Shown here piece after piece: positions 35,528-44,196 of a stretch of DNA of 64,000 nt (the first letter of the stretch is position 1; each line of letters begins with the position of its first letter). The notes beneath the pieces are model-generated. The model was given only the letters and a program-made list of their open reading frames with translations, did not search any database and was not told the DNA's origin. Both the position numbers and the translations under genes were made by a program. Source of the DNA: CAYJAZ01 sp964368455 (GTDB taxonomy: Bacteria; Desulfobacterota; Desulfovibrionia; Desulfovibrionales; Desulfovibrionaceae); assembly GCA_964368455.1 (NCBI GenBank), contig CAYJAZ010000012.1:1-64000 (forward strand), given 5' to 3'.

Positions 35528-35801
35528 AATTCATTCTTTTGTGTTTTTTCTGCCCAAAATGATTTTTTTTCTTCGGTCATGTATGTCTTGATACATTCCA
35601 CTCAGCAAAAAAATAATTTTAGTTGAAAATTCCACAAAATCTCTGAATTTACTTGGTAAGGTGTGAAAACATAAATATTAATTCATTCTTTTGTGTTTTG
35701 ACTTTTTATAAAATGCCAAAAATGATTTTTTTTCTTCGGTCATGTATGTCTTGATACATTCCACTCAGCAAAAAAATAATTTTAGTTGAAAATTCCACAA
35801 A
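35528..35801 (+). repeat. Direct repeat in the paaK-thrC gap
   Basis: Two copies of an 83 bp sequence that look identical (35556-35638 and 35719-35801), each preceded by the same 20 bp AATTCATTC-TTTTGTG-TTTT box (35528-35547 and 35680-35699). The unit contains a small hairpin ATGTAT-GTCTTG-ATACAT. The second copy ends 37 bases before the thrC start. The duplication does not match the other repeats of the window. Confidence 0.85.
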
Positions 35802-35838
35802 CAAAAAATAACAATTACACACAAATAAGGTTAAAAAA

Positions 35839-37272
35839 ATGACATTTCCAGATTACAGAGCAGATATGCAATACCATTGTCTAGGTTGCGATTCTTATTT
35901 TTCTATTGACGAATTACTCTATACTTGCCCAAGTTGTGGCGAAGTGCTTTTATTGGAAAATACAGAATTTGAAACATTAAAAGCAAAATCTGGCGAAGAA
36001 TGGCGAAAGATCTTTGACGAAAGAAAGCTTTCAAATGACACTTCTTTGCGTGGTATATTTAGATTCTACGAATTGATGGCACCTGTTTTAGAACAAGGCG
36101 ACATTGTTTATCTTGGCGAAGCAAATACCCCTATTGTTGAAGCGGCTGCACATGTTCGCAAGGCTTTAGGCGTGAACTTTGCGATTAAAAATGATGGGCA
36201 AAATCCATCTGCTTCTTTCAAAGATAGAGGTATGGCAGGGGCTTATTCTTATCTCAAATCTCTAGTGAGAAAGCATAATTGGACTGAAGTTCTTACTATT
36301 TGTGCTTCAACAGGAGACACTTCTGCAGCAGCAGCTCTTTACGGTTCTTATGTTGGCGAACCTATTAGAACTGTGGTTTTATTGCCGCATGGCAAGGTTA
36401 CTCCACAGCAATTAGCACAGCCGCTTGGCTCTGGTGCAACTGTGTTGGAAGTGCCTGGTGTTTTTGATGATTGCATGAAAGTTGTTGAAAACTTAGCAGA
36501 AAATTATAGGGTTGCTTTACTTAATTCAAAGAATGCATGGCGTATATTAGGCCAAGAGTCCTATGCTTATGAAGTTGCACAATGGTATAATTGGGATTTA
36601 AAAAATAAATGTGTCTTTGTGCCTATTGGTAATGCCGGCAATATCACTGCTATTATGTCTGGCTTTTTAAAGATGTATGAGCTTGGAATTATTGAAGCAT
36701 TACCGCGTTTATTCGGTGTTCAATCTCACCATGCTGATCCAGTATATAAATATTATCAAGACAGATCAAAAGCCTACACTCCTGTGAAAGTTCAAGCTTC
36801 TGTTGCACAAGCTGCAATGATAGGCAATCCTGTTTCTTTCCCAAGAGTGAAATTTTTAGCTGATAAATACATGAAAATTGCAGGCGAAAAAGCTTTTAAT
36901 GTTGTGCAAGTTTCTGAACAAGAAATCATGGATTACATGCTTTTAGCTAATAGAAATGGCCATATTGTTTGTACGCAAGGTGGCGAATCTTTAGCTGGAC
37001 TTATGAAAGCAAAAGAATTAGGCCTTATTTCAGAAAATGAATACGCTGTGCTTGATTCTACTGCACATGCAATCAAATTCTCTGGTTTCCAAGATATGTA
37101 TTTTGAAAATTCTTTCCCAAGTGAATATGGAATTTCACCAAAGAAAGAACTTGCAAATATGCCAGAACTGCTTATTTCTACAGAAGTGAAGGAAAAACTT
37201 TCTGAAGACGATTTCACACAAGCAGCAGCAAATGCAATTGCTGAAAAATTGCAATTGACTAAAAAAGATTAA
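35839..37272 (+). CDS. thrC: Threonine synthase
   Basis: 477 residues. O-phosphohomoserine to threonine, PLP-dependent. The N-terminus carries a zinc ribbon (YHCLGCDSYF, YTCPSCGEVL), then the fold type II domain with the PLP lysine in SASFKDRGMAGAYS and the glycine loop PIGNAGNITAI. Zinc-ribbon threonine synthases of this size occur in several deep bacterial groups. TAAGG lies upstream of the ATG. Confidence 0.93.
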   Translation: MTFPDYRADMQYHCLGCDSYFSIDELLYTCPSCGEVLLLENTEFETLKAKSGEEWRKIFDERKLSNDTSLRGIFRFYELMAPVLEQGDIVYLGEANTPIVEAAAHVRKALGVNFAIKNDGQNPSASFKDRGMAGAYSYLKSLVRKHNWTEVLTICASTGDTSAAAALYGSYVGEPIRTVVLLPHGKVTPQQLAQPLGSGATVLEVPGVFDDCMKVVENLAENYRVALLNSKNAWRILGQESYAYEVAQWYNWDLKNKCVFVPIGNAGNITAIMSGFLKMYELGIIEALPRLFGVQSHHADPVYKYYQDRSKAYTPVKVQASVAQAAMIGNPVSFPRVKFLADKYMKIAGEKAFNVVQVSEQEIMDYMLLANRNGHIVCTQGGESLAGLMKAKELGLISENEYAVLDSTAHAIKFSGFQDMYFENSFPSEYGISPKKELANMPELLISTEVKEKLSEDDFTQAAANAIAEKLQLTKKD

Positions 37273-37340
37273 TTATAAATTTGTATAGCTTGCATGTTTT
37301 TGTAAGCTATACTCTATTCTTTATTTCTTAGGGGAAAGGC

Positions 37341-37577
37341 ATGAGAAAGAAAATTGTTCAACCAGTAGCTCCTACGAGTATGCAAATAGTGCTCAATTAT
37401 GTATGCCCTGAATGCGAAGAAGATATCCCTACTATTGCACCAACAACGCCAGTAAAAATGCTCTGTCCTTTGTGCAATACAGAATACCCAATCATCCCAG
37501 CAGATGCTATGACTTTGAAATATTTAACTCTTATGTACGCTAATGGAGCGGCCTTGGTGAATGCAGATTTTCTCTAA
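37341..37577 (+). CDS. Small zinc-ribbon protein
   Basis: 78 residues with two CxxC pairs (YVCPECEED and MLCPLCNTEYP) that can form one zinc ribbon. No enzyme domain; family not recognised. AGGGGAAAGG precedes the ATG. It lies between thrC and a GNAT gene on the same strand. Confidence 0.75.
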   Translation: MRKKIVQPVAPTSMQIVLNYVCPECEEDIPTIAPTTPVKMLCPLCNTEYPIIPADAMTLKYLTLMYANGAALVNADFL

Positions 37578-37597
37578 AATTCTGCTAGGAGAATACC

Positions 37598-38170
37598 CTG
37601 AATAATTCTAAAAAAATCACACAACACAGAATAAAAAGCGTAGAAGACAGATATTTTGCACAAGCTTGGGAAATCTATACAGATTCTTTTCCGCTTGTAG
37701 AACAACGTTCTTATTCTGATCATAAAGCAGCTTTAAAAGAAGAAGCTTTTTATTCAACGCTTTTTTTAGATGAAGAAAATAAAGTTCTTGCAATACTTTT
37801 TTATTGGGAATTAGAAAATTCTTATTTTGTTGAATTTTTTGCTATAGCAAAAGAATGTAGATCTAATGGTTTAGGAAAGTTCATACTTGAAAAATATGTC
37901 CTCACCTTGCCAAAGATCGTATTGCTTGAAATTGAAAAAATAGTAGATGAGCAAAGTCAAAGAAGATGGAAATTTTATGAAAAATTGAATTTCTGCTTCA
38001 ATGAGGGCATTTACACACATCCACCCTATCAAGAGGGTTTTGAAAGTTTTGAACTACACATACTAAGTCATAAAAGAAAACTCAATACGCAGGAATACGC
38101 GTTGTTTATAAAAGAAAAAGAAAAAGCATTAACCTATACTCAAAACAAAGGAGAACTACATAATGTGTAG
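37598..38170 (+). CDS. GNAT N-acetyltransferase, probable CTG start
   Basis: 190 residues if translation begins at CTG 37598, six bases after a perfect AGGAG. A TAG three codons earlier closes the frame, and no ATG, GTG or TTG occurs until TTG 37907, which would remove most of the domain. Between them the frame is clearly coding: EDRYFAQAWEIYTDSFP, VLAILFYWELENSYFVEFFA and the acetyl-CoA loop RSNGLGKFILEKYV. The acceptor substrate is unknown. It follows the zinc-ribbon gene by 20 bases and precedes RNase J. Confidence 0.8.
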   Translation: MNNSKKITQHRIKSVEDRYFAQAWEIYTDSFPLVEQRSYSDHKAALKEEAFYSTLFLDEENKVLAILFYWELENSYFVEFFAIAKECRSNGLGKFILEKYVLTLPKIVLLEIEKIVDEQSQRRWKFYEKLNFCFNEGIYTHPPYQEGFESFELHILSHKRKLNTQEYALFIKEKEKALTYTQNKGELHNV

Positions 38171-38231
38171 TAAAATTTATTTTTGAAGAATAGAAAAAAA
38201 TAAAATTTACAAGCATTTTTAGCAAGATATC

Positions 38232-39914
38232 ATGAGTACATGTCTTGCAGTAGAAAAAATTATGGAAAATTATTTAACCATCACACCCTTAGGTGGATTG
38301 GGCGAAATCGGCTTGAATTGTCAATTGTGGGAAACAGGCAAGGGCATGATTATGATTGATTGTGGCCTTATGTTTCCAGACGACTATCATCTTGGTATAG
38401 ACGTTGTTATACCACGATTTGAAAAAGTTGTAGAAGCAAAAGAAGACTTGCTTGCTGTTGTTATCACGCATGGACACGAAGATCATATAGGTGCTTTGCC
38501 TTGGCTAGTGCCACATTTTAAGAAATTGAAAATCTATGCAACACCCTTTTCACTTGCTCTTATTGAACATAAACTCACAGAAAGAGATTTGATAGACAGA
38601 GTAGAACTTTGTCCTGTAAATCCATACGATAAAATTAAAGAAGGCGATTTTAACATCACTTTTTATCCTGTCTGCCATTCTATTCCTCAGGCTTCAGCAC
38701 TTGGCATTGAAACACCGCTTGGAAAAATCTTCCATACAGGTGATTTCAAATTCGATTACGCAACTAATTCATGCCCAGCTGTGACCTATAACGAATTGAG
38801 AGAATTTGCAAAAGACGGTGTAAGACTTTTATTATCAGACTCTACAAATGTTGAGAGTGAAGGCTATTCAAGGCCTGAAATTGATGTAAAAGATGGATTG
38901 ACAAAGGTATTTGAAGATACAAAGGGTAGAATTATAATCACTCTTTTCTCTAGTAATATCGATAGAATACGCACAGTTTTTGAGCTTGCTGAACAATTTG
39001 GCAAGAATGTAGTTGTGAGCGGAAGAAGCTTAAATGCAAATATTGAAAAAGCTTGTAATTTAGATATGCTTGAATTGCCAAAAAATATCTATAGTGATTA
39101 CGAAGCTTTACCTTATTTAGATCCGGAAAATACTGTGATAATTGCAACTGGTTCGCAAGGCGAGCCTCTTTCAGCTTTAAACAGAATCGCAAATGGCTAT
39201 CATAAACAACTTTCTTTGCAAGAGGGCGATTGTGTAATCATGTCTTCGCGTGTCATTCCTGGCAATGCAAAGGCTGTAGCAAGACTTATCAACCAAATTT
39301 ATAAATTAGGTGCAAAAGTTTATGATAATAAAGATTATTGCGTTCATGCAACAGGCCACGCCTATAAAAATGAATTAGATGACTTGCTTAAAATCATGAA
39401 ACCTGAACACTTTATTCCTGTGCATGGCGAATACAGGCATTTAGTAAAACATGCTGATTTGGCAAGAGAAAATGGTATTCCAAAAGAAAATATAGCCATA
39501 TTAGAAGACGGTTCGCCTTTCACTTTACTTGAAGAAGGTTTTAGACTTGAAGAACCAATCTTAGCAGAACAAGTGCTTGTTGACGGCAAGGGCGTTGGCG
39601 ATGTGGGCAGATCTGTTTTGAAGGAAAGACGCATACTTGGTGGCGAAGGCCTTGTAGTTGTTTTATTGATTATGTCTGAAGAAAGTGGCGAAGTTTTACA
39701 TGGTCCAGAGATTTTCTCTCGCGGTTTTGTCTTTGAACAAAGATACGATCATGTTTTAGAAGATTCAAAATGCTTAGTCCTTGATGTTTTAGAGTCTTCA
39801 ACAAATTATAATCTAAATAAATTAGAAGAGAAAATCCGTATACTTTTACGTTCTTTCTTTAGAGAAGTTTTACAAAGAGATCCTATTATTATTCCAATTA
39901 TAACAATAGTTTAA
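38232..39914 (+). CDS. rnj: Ribonuclease J
   Basis: 560 residues. A beta-CASP metallo-beta-lactamase nuclease with 5'-3' exonuclease and endonuclease activity in RNA decay. Metal motif HGHEDHIGALPW at about 79, then GDFKFDYA, LLSDSTN, beta-CASP SSNIDRIRT, and HVTG-type ATGHAYKNELDDL with PVHGEYRHL. A second ATG at 38262 would remove ten residues; neither start has a strong ribosome site. The next gene starts five bases after the stop. Confidence 0.94.
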   Translation: MSTCLAVEKIMENYLTITPLGGLGEIGLNCQLWETGKGMIMIDCGLMFPDDYHLGIDVVIPRFEKVVEAKEDLLAVVITHGHEDHIGALPWLVPHFKKLKIYATPFSLALIEHKLTERDLIDRVELCPVNPYDKIKEGDFNITFYPVCHSIPQASALGIETPLGKIFHTGDFKFDYATNSCPAVTYNELREFAKDGVRLLLSDSTNVESEGYSRPEIDVKDGLTKVFEDTKGRIIITLFSSNIDRIRTVFELAEQFGKNVVVSGRSLNANIEKACNLDMLELPKNIYSDYEALPYLDPENTVIIATGSQGEPLSALNRIANGYHKQLSLQEGDCVIMSSRVIPGNAKAVARLINQIYKLGAKVYDNKDYCVHATGHAYKNELDDLLKIMKPEHFIPVHGEYRHLVKHADLARENGIPKENIAILEDGSPFTLLEEGFRLEEPILAEQVLVDGKGVGDVGRSVLKERRILGGEGLVVVLLIMSEESGEVLHGPEIFSRGFVFEQRYDHVLEDSKCLVLDVLESSTNYNLNKLEEKIRILLRSFFREVLQRDPIIIPIITIV

Positions 39915-39918
39915 AAAG

Positions 39919-41109
39919 GTGGGAGCAGTGTTTAAAAATCTTGTTTTATGTCTTTGCTTTTTTCTTACATGCTTTACACAATTAAGCCACGCACGTGAAA
40001 TTGTTGATATGCGTGGAAAAAAAATACTTGTGCCTGATAATATCACGCGTATAGCAACTTTAAGCGATGGTTATATAGAAAATATACTCACTTTTTTAGG
40101 CAAGATAGATACTGTTGATGTTATTGGTTCATGGGGTTTGAAAAGAGATTATTCTTATACATTCCCAACTATGGATGGAAAAGAATACACAAAGGCTGGT
40201 CTCAATACCATGCGTTTTCTCCATCCGCACTTGGATGAACTTATTTGTGTGAATTCTCCTCAAGGCAATGTCATCAATTACGAAGCATTGACACAGGCAA
40301 AACCAGATTTAGTTCTTATGCGTGTGGGCGATTGCACAGTGAGAGCTGACAATATGGAAGCAACAAGAAGAACTATAGAAACTATTGAATCTCTAGGCTT
40401 TCCTCTTGTGGTACTGTATTCTCCGCAATTTGATAAAGAATACAATACTTCAAGCATGAAAAAAGAAGCAGAAGTAATAGCTTCTATTTTTGGCGATAAA
40501 GAAGTAGAAAAAGTGAAAGCATTTATGGCAGAAGCTTTTTCTGTTGAAGATATGATAAGGCAAAGAGTTCAAAATATTGAAGAAAAAGATAAAAAGACTG
40601 TACTTTATTTTGGCCTCAATCCAAATGTGCGTGCAGAGGGTGGAGCGGGCAATGTTCATGGTGTGAACACGCCGCAATCCTATATGATTGAAGATATAGT
40701 CAATGCAAAGAATGCCTATAAAGGTTTAGGTTCTAGCGTACCTGTAAGTGCTGAGCAAATTTATACTTTTGATGCAGATGTGCTTTTATTGCCTACAATG
40801 AATGGTTATCATCCAGCTGAAGAATTGTATACAGCACCTTATTATGCCTTGCTTAAAGATGTGCGTGCTGTGAAGAATAAACAAGTGTATCCACTTGGTT
40901 GGAATCCAATGAATTGTGCACCAAGATTGGAATATCCGCTTGAACTTTTGCTTATGGCAAAGGCTATCTATCCAGAAAAATTTGAAGATATAGTCTACCA
41001 TGACTTTGCACTTGATTTTTACAAAAAAGCTTATCATGTGGACGATGCAACAGCCAAAGGCCTTTTGAAAACTCAGATACTTGATTGGACAGAAGAAAAT
41101 AATTGGTAA
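39919..41109 (+). CDS. ABC transporter substrate-binding protein (TroA/FepB-BtuF type)
   Basis: 396 residues with a signal peptide (LVLCLCFFLTCFTQLSHA). The mature chain has the metal-chelate binding fold: REIVDMRGKKILVPDNITRIATLSD at the front (given here only in part), PDLVLMRVGD and YAAL-like YYALLKDVRAVKNKQVYPLGW near the end. Likely ligands are iron-siderophore, haem or cobalamin. GTG start, five bases after the RNase J stop. No permease or ATPase gene is nearby, so it is an orphan component here. Confidence 0.85.
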   Translation: MGAVFKNLVLCLCFFLTCFTQLSHAREIVDMRGKKILVPDNITRIATLSDGYIENILTFLGKIDTVDVIGSWGLKRDYSYTFPTMDGKEYTKAGLNTMRFLHPHLDELICVNSPQGNVINYEALTQAKPDLVLMRVGDCTVRADNMEATRRTIETIESLGFPLVVLYSPQFDKEYNTSSMKKEAEVIASIFGDKEVEKVKAFMAEAFSVEDMIRQRVQNIEEKDKKTVLYFGLNPNVRAEGGAGNVHGVNTPQSYMIEDIVNAKNAYKGLGSSVPVSAEQIYTFDADVLLLPTMNGYHPAEELYTAPYYALLKDVRAVKNKQVYPLGWNPMNCAPRLEYPLELLLMAKAIYPEKFEDIVYHDFALDFYKKAYHVDDATAKGLLKTQILDWTEENNW

Positions 41110-41288
41110 AAAAGATTTTTTTAAAAAGAAACAAAACGCGGAAAAGACTTGTTTTATTAGTATAAATTGCATTTTAAGCAAATATGCTTTCTATTGACGT
41201 GAGAAGAAAATCAAGTTATTGTTCAAAGCAATGTTTAAAAAATTATAATAAATTTAAGAAAAAATTTCTGTAGGATATGGAGATAATA

Positions 41289-42569
41289 ATGTCAAATTAC
41301 ATACTTTTTGGCTCACAATGGGGTGATGAAGGTAAGGGAAAGATAGTAGATTTACTTTCAAGTGAATTGGACTATGTTGCTCGCTATCAAGGCGGAAATA
41401 ATGCTGGCCATACTGTTATAGTTGGCGAAGAAAAGCATGTTTTGCACATCATTCCTTCTGGTATACTACACAAAGGTACAAAATGCATTATTGGTAATGG
41501 CGTTGTGCTTGATCCTTTTGTATTTTTGGAAGAAGTGAAAAATCTTAAAAAACGTAATGTAGACGCAAGCCCTGAAAGAATTCGCATTTCGCATGCCGCT
41601 CATCTTATTTTAGAATACCATAAAATTCTTGATAAAGCTCGTGAAGGTTCTTTAGAAGATAAAATCGGTACAACAGGACGTGGAATAGGCCCTTGTTATG
41701 AAGACAAGAAAGCTCGTCTAGGTATACGTATTGCTGACTTACTTGATTTAAACTCTTTGCAAAAAAAGATAGAGCAAGCCTTAGTCGAAAAAAATGTGCT
41801 TTTCAAAAATCTTTATAATATTGAAGCTGTAGATGCAAAAGCTATCTACGATCAACTTGCAGCTATTGTTTCTGAGCTTGCACCTTATTTTGACGATACT
41901 AATGCTGTTTTACAAGATGCGATTAAAAACGGTAAATCAGTGATGTTTGAAGGCGCACAAGGCGTTATGCTTGATATTGATCATGGCACATATCCTTTTG
42001 TTACTTCATCAAATACAATTTCAGAAAATGCATCAGTAGGAACAGGTGTTCCGTCTTCTTATATAGACAAGAGATTAGCTGTTGTGAAAGCATATTCAAC
42101 AAGAGTTGGCTCTGGTCCATTCCCTACTGAATTAACAGACAAAGTTGGTACTCATTTACAAACTATAGGTCATGAATTTGGTGCAACAACTGGCAGAACT
42201 CGCCGTTGCGGTTGGTTAGATGCTGTTGTTTTAGCTGAAACTTCACGCCTTTGCAGACCAACAGATATTGCTCTCACAAAATTAGACGTTCTTACAGGTT
42301 TAGATGAAATCAAGATCTGTACAAAATATCTTTACGATGGCAAAGAGTGGAGCTATCCACCACAAGTTCCAAATGCTTTAGCACATGTTGAGCCTGTGTA
42401 TGAAACAATGCCAGGCTGGAGCGAAGACATCACAGCATGCGAAAATTATGCTGAATTGCCAGAAAATGCAAAGAAATATATCATGAAAATTGAAGAACTT
42501 ACACAGTCAAAAGTAAGTATTATTTCAGTTGGCCCTGATAGAGATCAAACAATACGTTTAGGAATATAA
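41289..42569 (+). CDS. purA: Adenylosuccinate synthetase
   Basis: 426 residues from the ATG at 41289, which has GGAG six bases upstream; the in-frame ATG at 41277 precedes that site. IMP plus aspartate plus GTP to adenylosuccinate. Signatures GSQWGDEGKGKIVD, GGNNAGHTVI, TGRGIGPCYEDK and the GTP-site TKLDVL. purB is not in the window. Confidence 0.97.
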   Translation: MSNYILFGSQWGDEGKGKIVDLLSSELDYVARYQGGNNAGHTVIVGEEKHVLHIIPSGILHKGTKCIIGNGVVLDPFVFLEEVKNLKKRNVDASPERIRISHAAHLILEYHKILDKAREGSLEDKIGTTGRGIGPCYEDKKARLGIRIADLLDLNSLQKKIEQALVEKNVLFKNLYNIEAVDAKAIYDQLAAIVSELAPYFDDTNAVLQDAIKNGKSVMFEGAQGVMLDIDHGTYPFVTSSNTISENASVGTGVPSSYIDKRLAVVKAYSTRVGSGPFPTELTDKVGTHLQTIGHEFGATTGRTRRCGWLDAVVLAETSRLCRPTDIALTKLDVLTGLDEIKICTKYLYDGKEWSYPPQVPNALAHVEPVYETMPGWSEDITACENYAELPENAKKYIMKIEELTQSKVSIISVGPDRDQTIRLGI

Positions 42570-42574
42570 GTGTT

Positions 42575-42600
42575 GGGGAGGCTCTGTGTCTCCCTTTTTC
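42575..42600 (+). terminator. Terminator of purA
   Basis: GGGAG / CTCCC stem with a nine-base loop followed by TTTTTC and further T-rich sequence, directly after the purA stop. Confidence 0.7.
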
Positions 42601-42684
42601 ATTTTTTTAAACTAAGATATAAACAAGAATGCAATTCTTCATAGAATTATTCAATTTTTAAAACTCAACCATTTGTGAAAAACT

Positions 42685-44064
42685 ATGTCATCATTATTAA
42701 AAGTATCCCTGCTTGGGCGTCCTAATGTGGGAAAATCGACACTATTCAATAGATTAATCCGTTCTAACAGAGCAATAACACACGATATGCCCGGTGTTAC
42801 TCGAGACAGAATGGAAGGCACAGTGCGTTCAAAAACCGCCCCTGCTTTCACTCTTATAGATACTGGCGGTGTAACCCTTACTGAAAATGCACAAAGCGTT
42901 GAAGGGCCAGCGGGTATTCGTGGCTTTGAAAAGCAAATACTTGAACAAGCACAGATTTCTATAGACGAATCTGCTGTCTTAGTTTTTGTTGTTGACGGCC
43001 GTGAGGGGCTTACTCCTTTTGATCAGCACATTGCAACTTGGGTGCGTAAAAAAGACAAGCCTTGTCTTTTGGTTGTGAACAAGGTAGATGGCATAGAAAA
43101 AGAAGATATAATCTTAGCAGAATTTCATAAATTAGGTTTTCCTGTTATGGCTGTTTCTGCCGAACATGGACATAATATCAGAGCATTAGAAACAGAAATT
43201 CAAATCATGCTTGCCGAAATGCGTGGCGAAAGCTATAGCGAAGAAGATATGGATAGAGATTTGAAAATTTGCTTTGCTGGTAAACCAAATGCAGGCAAAT
43301 CTTCATTAGTTAATGCTATGCTCAAAAGCGAACGTATGATTGTATCCGATATGGCTGGCACTACTCGTGACAGCGTGGATATACATTTTGAACACAAGGG
43401 CAAGAAATATGTTTTTGTGGATACTGCTGGTATTAGAAAGCCATCTAAGATTGTAGATTCTATTGAAAAATATAGTGTAAACTCTTCCATCAAGAGCACA
43501 ACTAAGGCAGATATCACCTTGATGGTTATAGATGCAAGCGAAGGCCTCACCTCACAAGATAAAAGACTTATTGACTTACTTGACGAAAGAAAAACTCCTT
43601 TCATGGTGATTATAAATAAATTCGATCTCGTGCCTGCTTCAAAAAGAAAAGAAGTGAAGCAAATCTTCAAAGAAGCTCTTGCAATGTGTGGGCATATTCC
43701 TCTTATCTTTACTTCTGCACTCAAGAAAGAAGGCCTAAAAACAATACTTCCTCTTGCACATCAAATTTTTGAAGAATGCTCTGTACGTGTTGGTACAGGT
43801 ATATTAAACCGTTCACTTGAACAAGTTTTAGAGAAGCATCAACCTCCTGTTGTCAAAAGAATAAGAGCAAAATTCTTCTATATGACACAAGCAGAGTCTT
43901 CTCCACCTACCTTTGTTTTCTTTGTTAACGATGCCGATAGAGTGACAACTCCATATAAACGTTATTTAGAAAAAGCTTTGAGAAGAATGTTTAACATTCA
44001 ACACGCACCTATGCGTATGAACTTCAGATCATCACATAAGAAAAAAAGCGAAAAAAAGAAATAA
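42685..44064 (+). CDS. der: Ribosome biogenesis GTPase Der (EngA)
   Basis: 459 residues with the double GTPase layout. First G domain: GRPNVGKST (about 12-20), DTGG, NKVD. Second: GKPNAGKSS (about 198), DTAG, NKFD. A KH-like C-terminal domain ends in a basic tail (RSSHKKKSEKKK). It acts in 50S subunit assembly. No clear ribosome site precedes the ATG. Confidence 0.97.
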   Translation: MSSLLKVSLLGRPNVGKSTLFNRLIRSNRAITHDMPGVTRDRMEGTVRSKTAPAFTLIDTGGVTLTENAQSVEGPAGIRGFEKQILEQAQISIDESAVLVFVVDGREGLTPFDQHIATWVRKKDKPCLLVVNKVDGIEKEDIILAEFHKLGFPVMAVSAEHGHNIRALETEIQIMLAEMRGESYSEEDMDRDLKICFAGKPNAGKSSLVNAMLKSERMIVSDMAGTTRDSVDIHFEHKGKKYVFVDTAGIRKPSKIVDSIEKYSVNSSIKSTTKADITLMVIDASEGLTSQDKRLIDLLDERKTPFMVIINKFDLVPASKRKEVKQIFKEALAMCGHIPLIFTSALKKEGLKTILPLAHQIFEECSVRVGTGILNRSLEQVLEKHQPPVVKRIRAKFFYMTQAESSPPTFVFFVNDADRVTTPYKRYLEKALRRMFNIQHAPMRMNFRSSHKKKSEKKK

Positions 44065-44196
44065 CTATTTAATTTAGCTCATTTATTCATCTGTCAAAGA
44101 AGCTATTTCTTTTTGGTATGCTTATTGCATAAAACAGTGTACGACTTTGTTTTAAGGAAAAAATGTCAAAAAACTGTTATTCAAAGCGAGGGGCGT

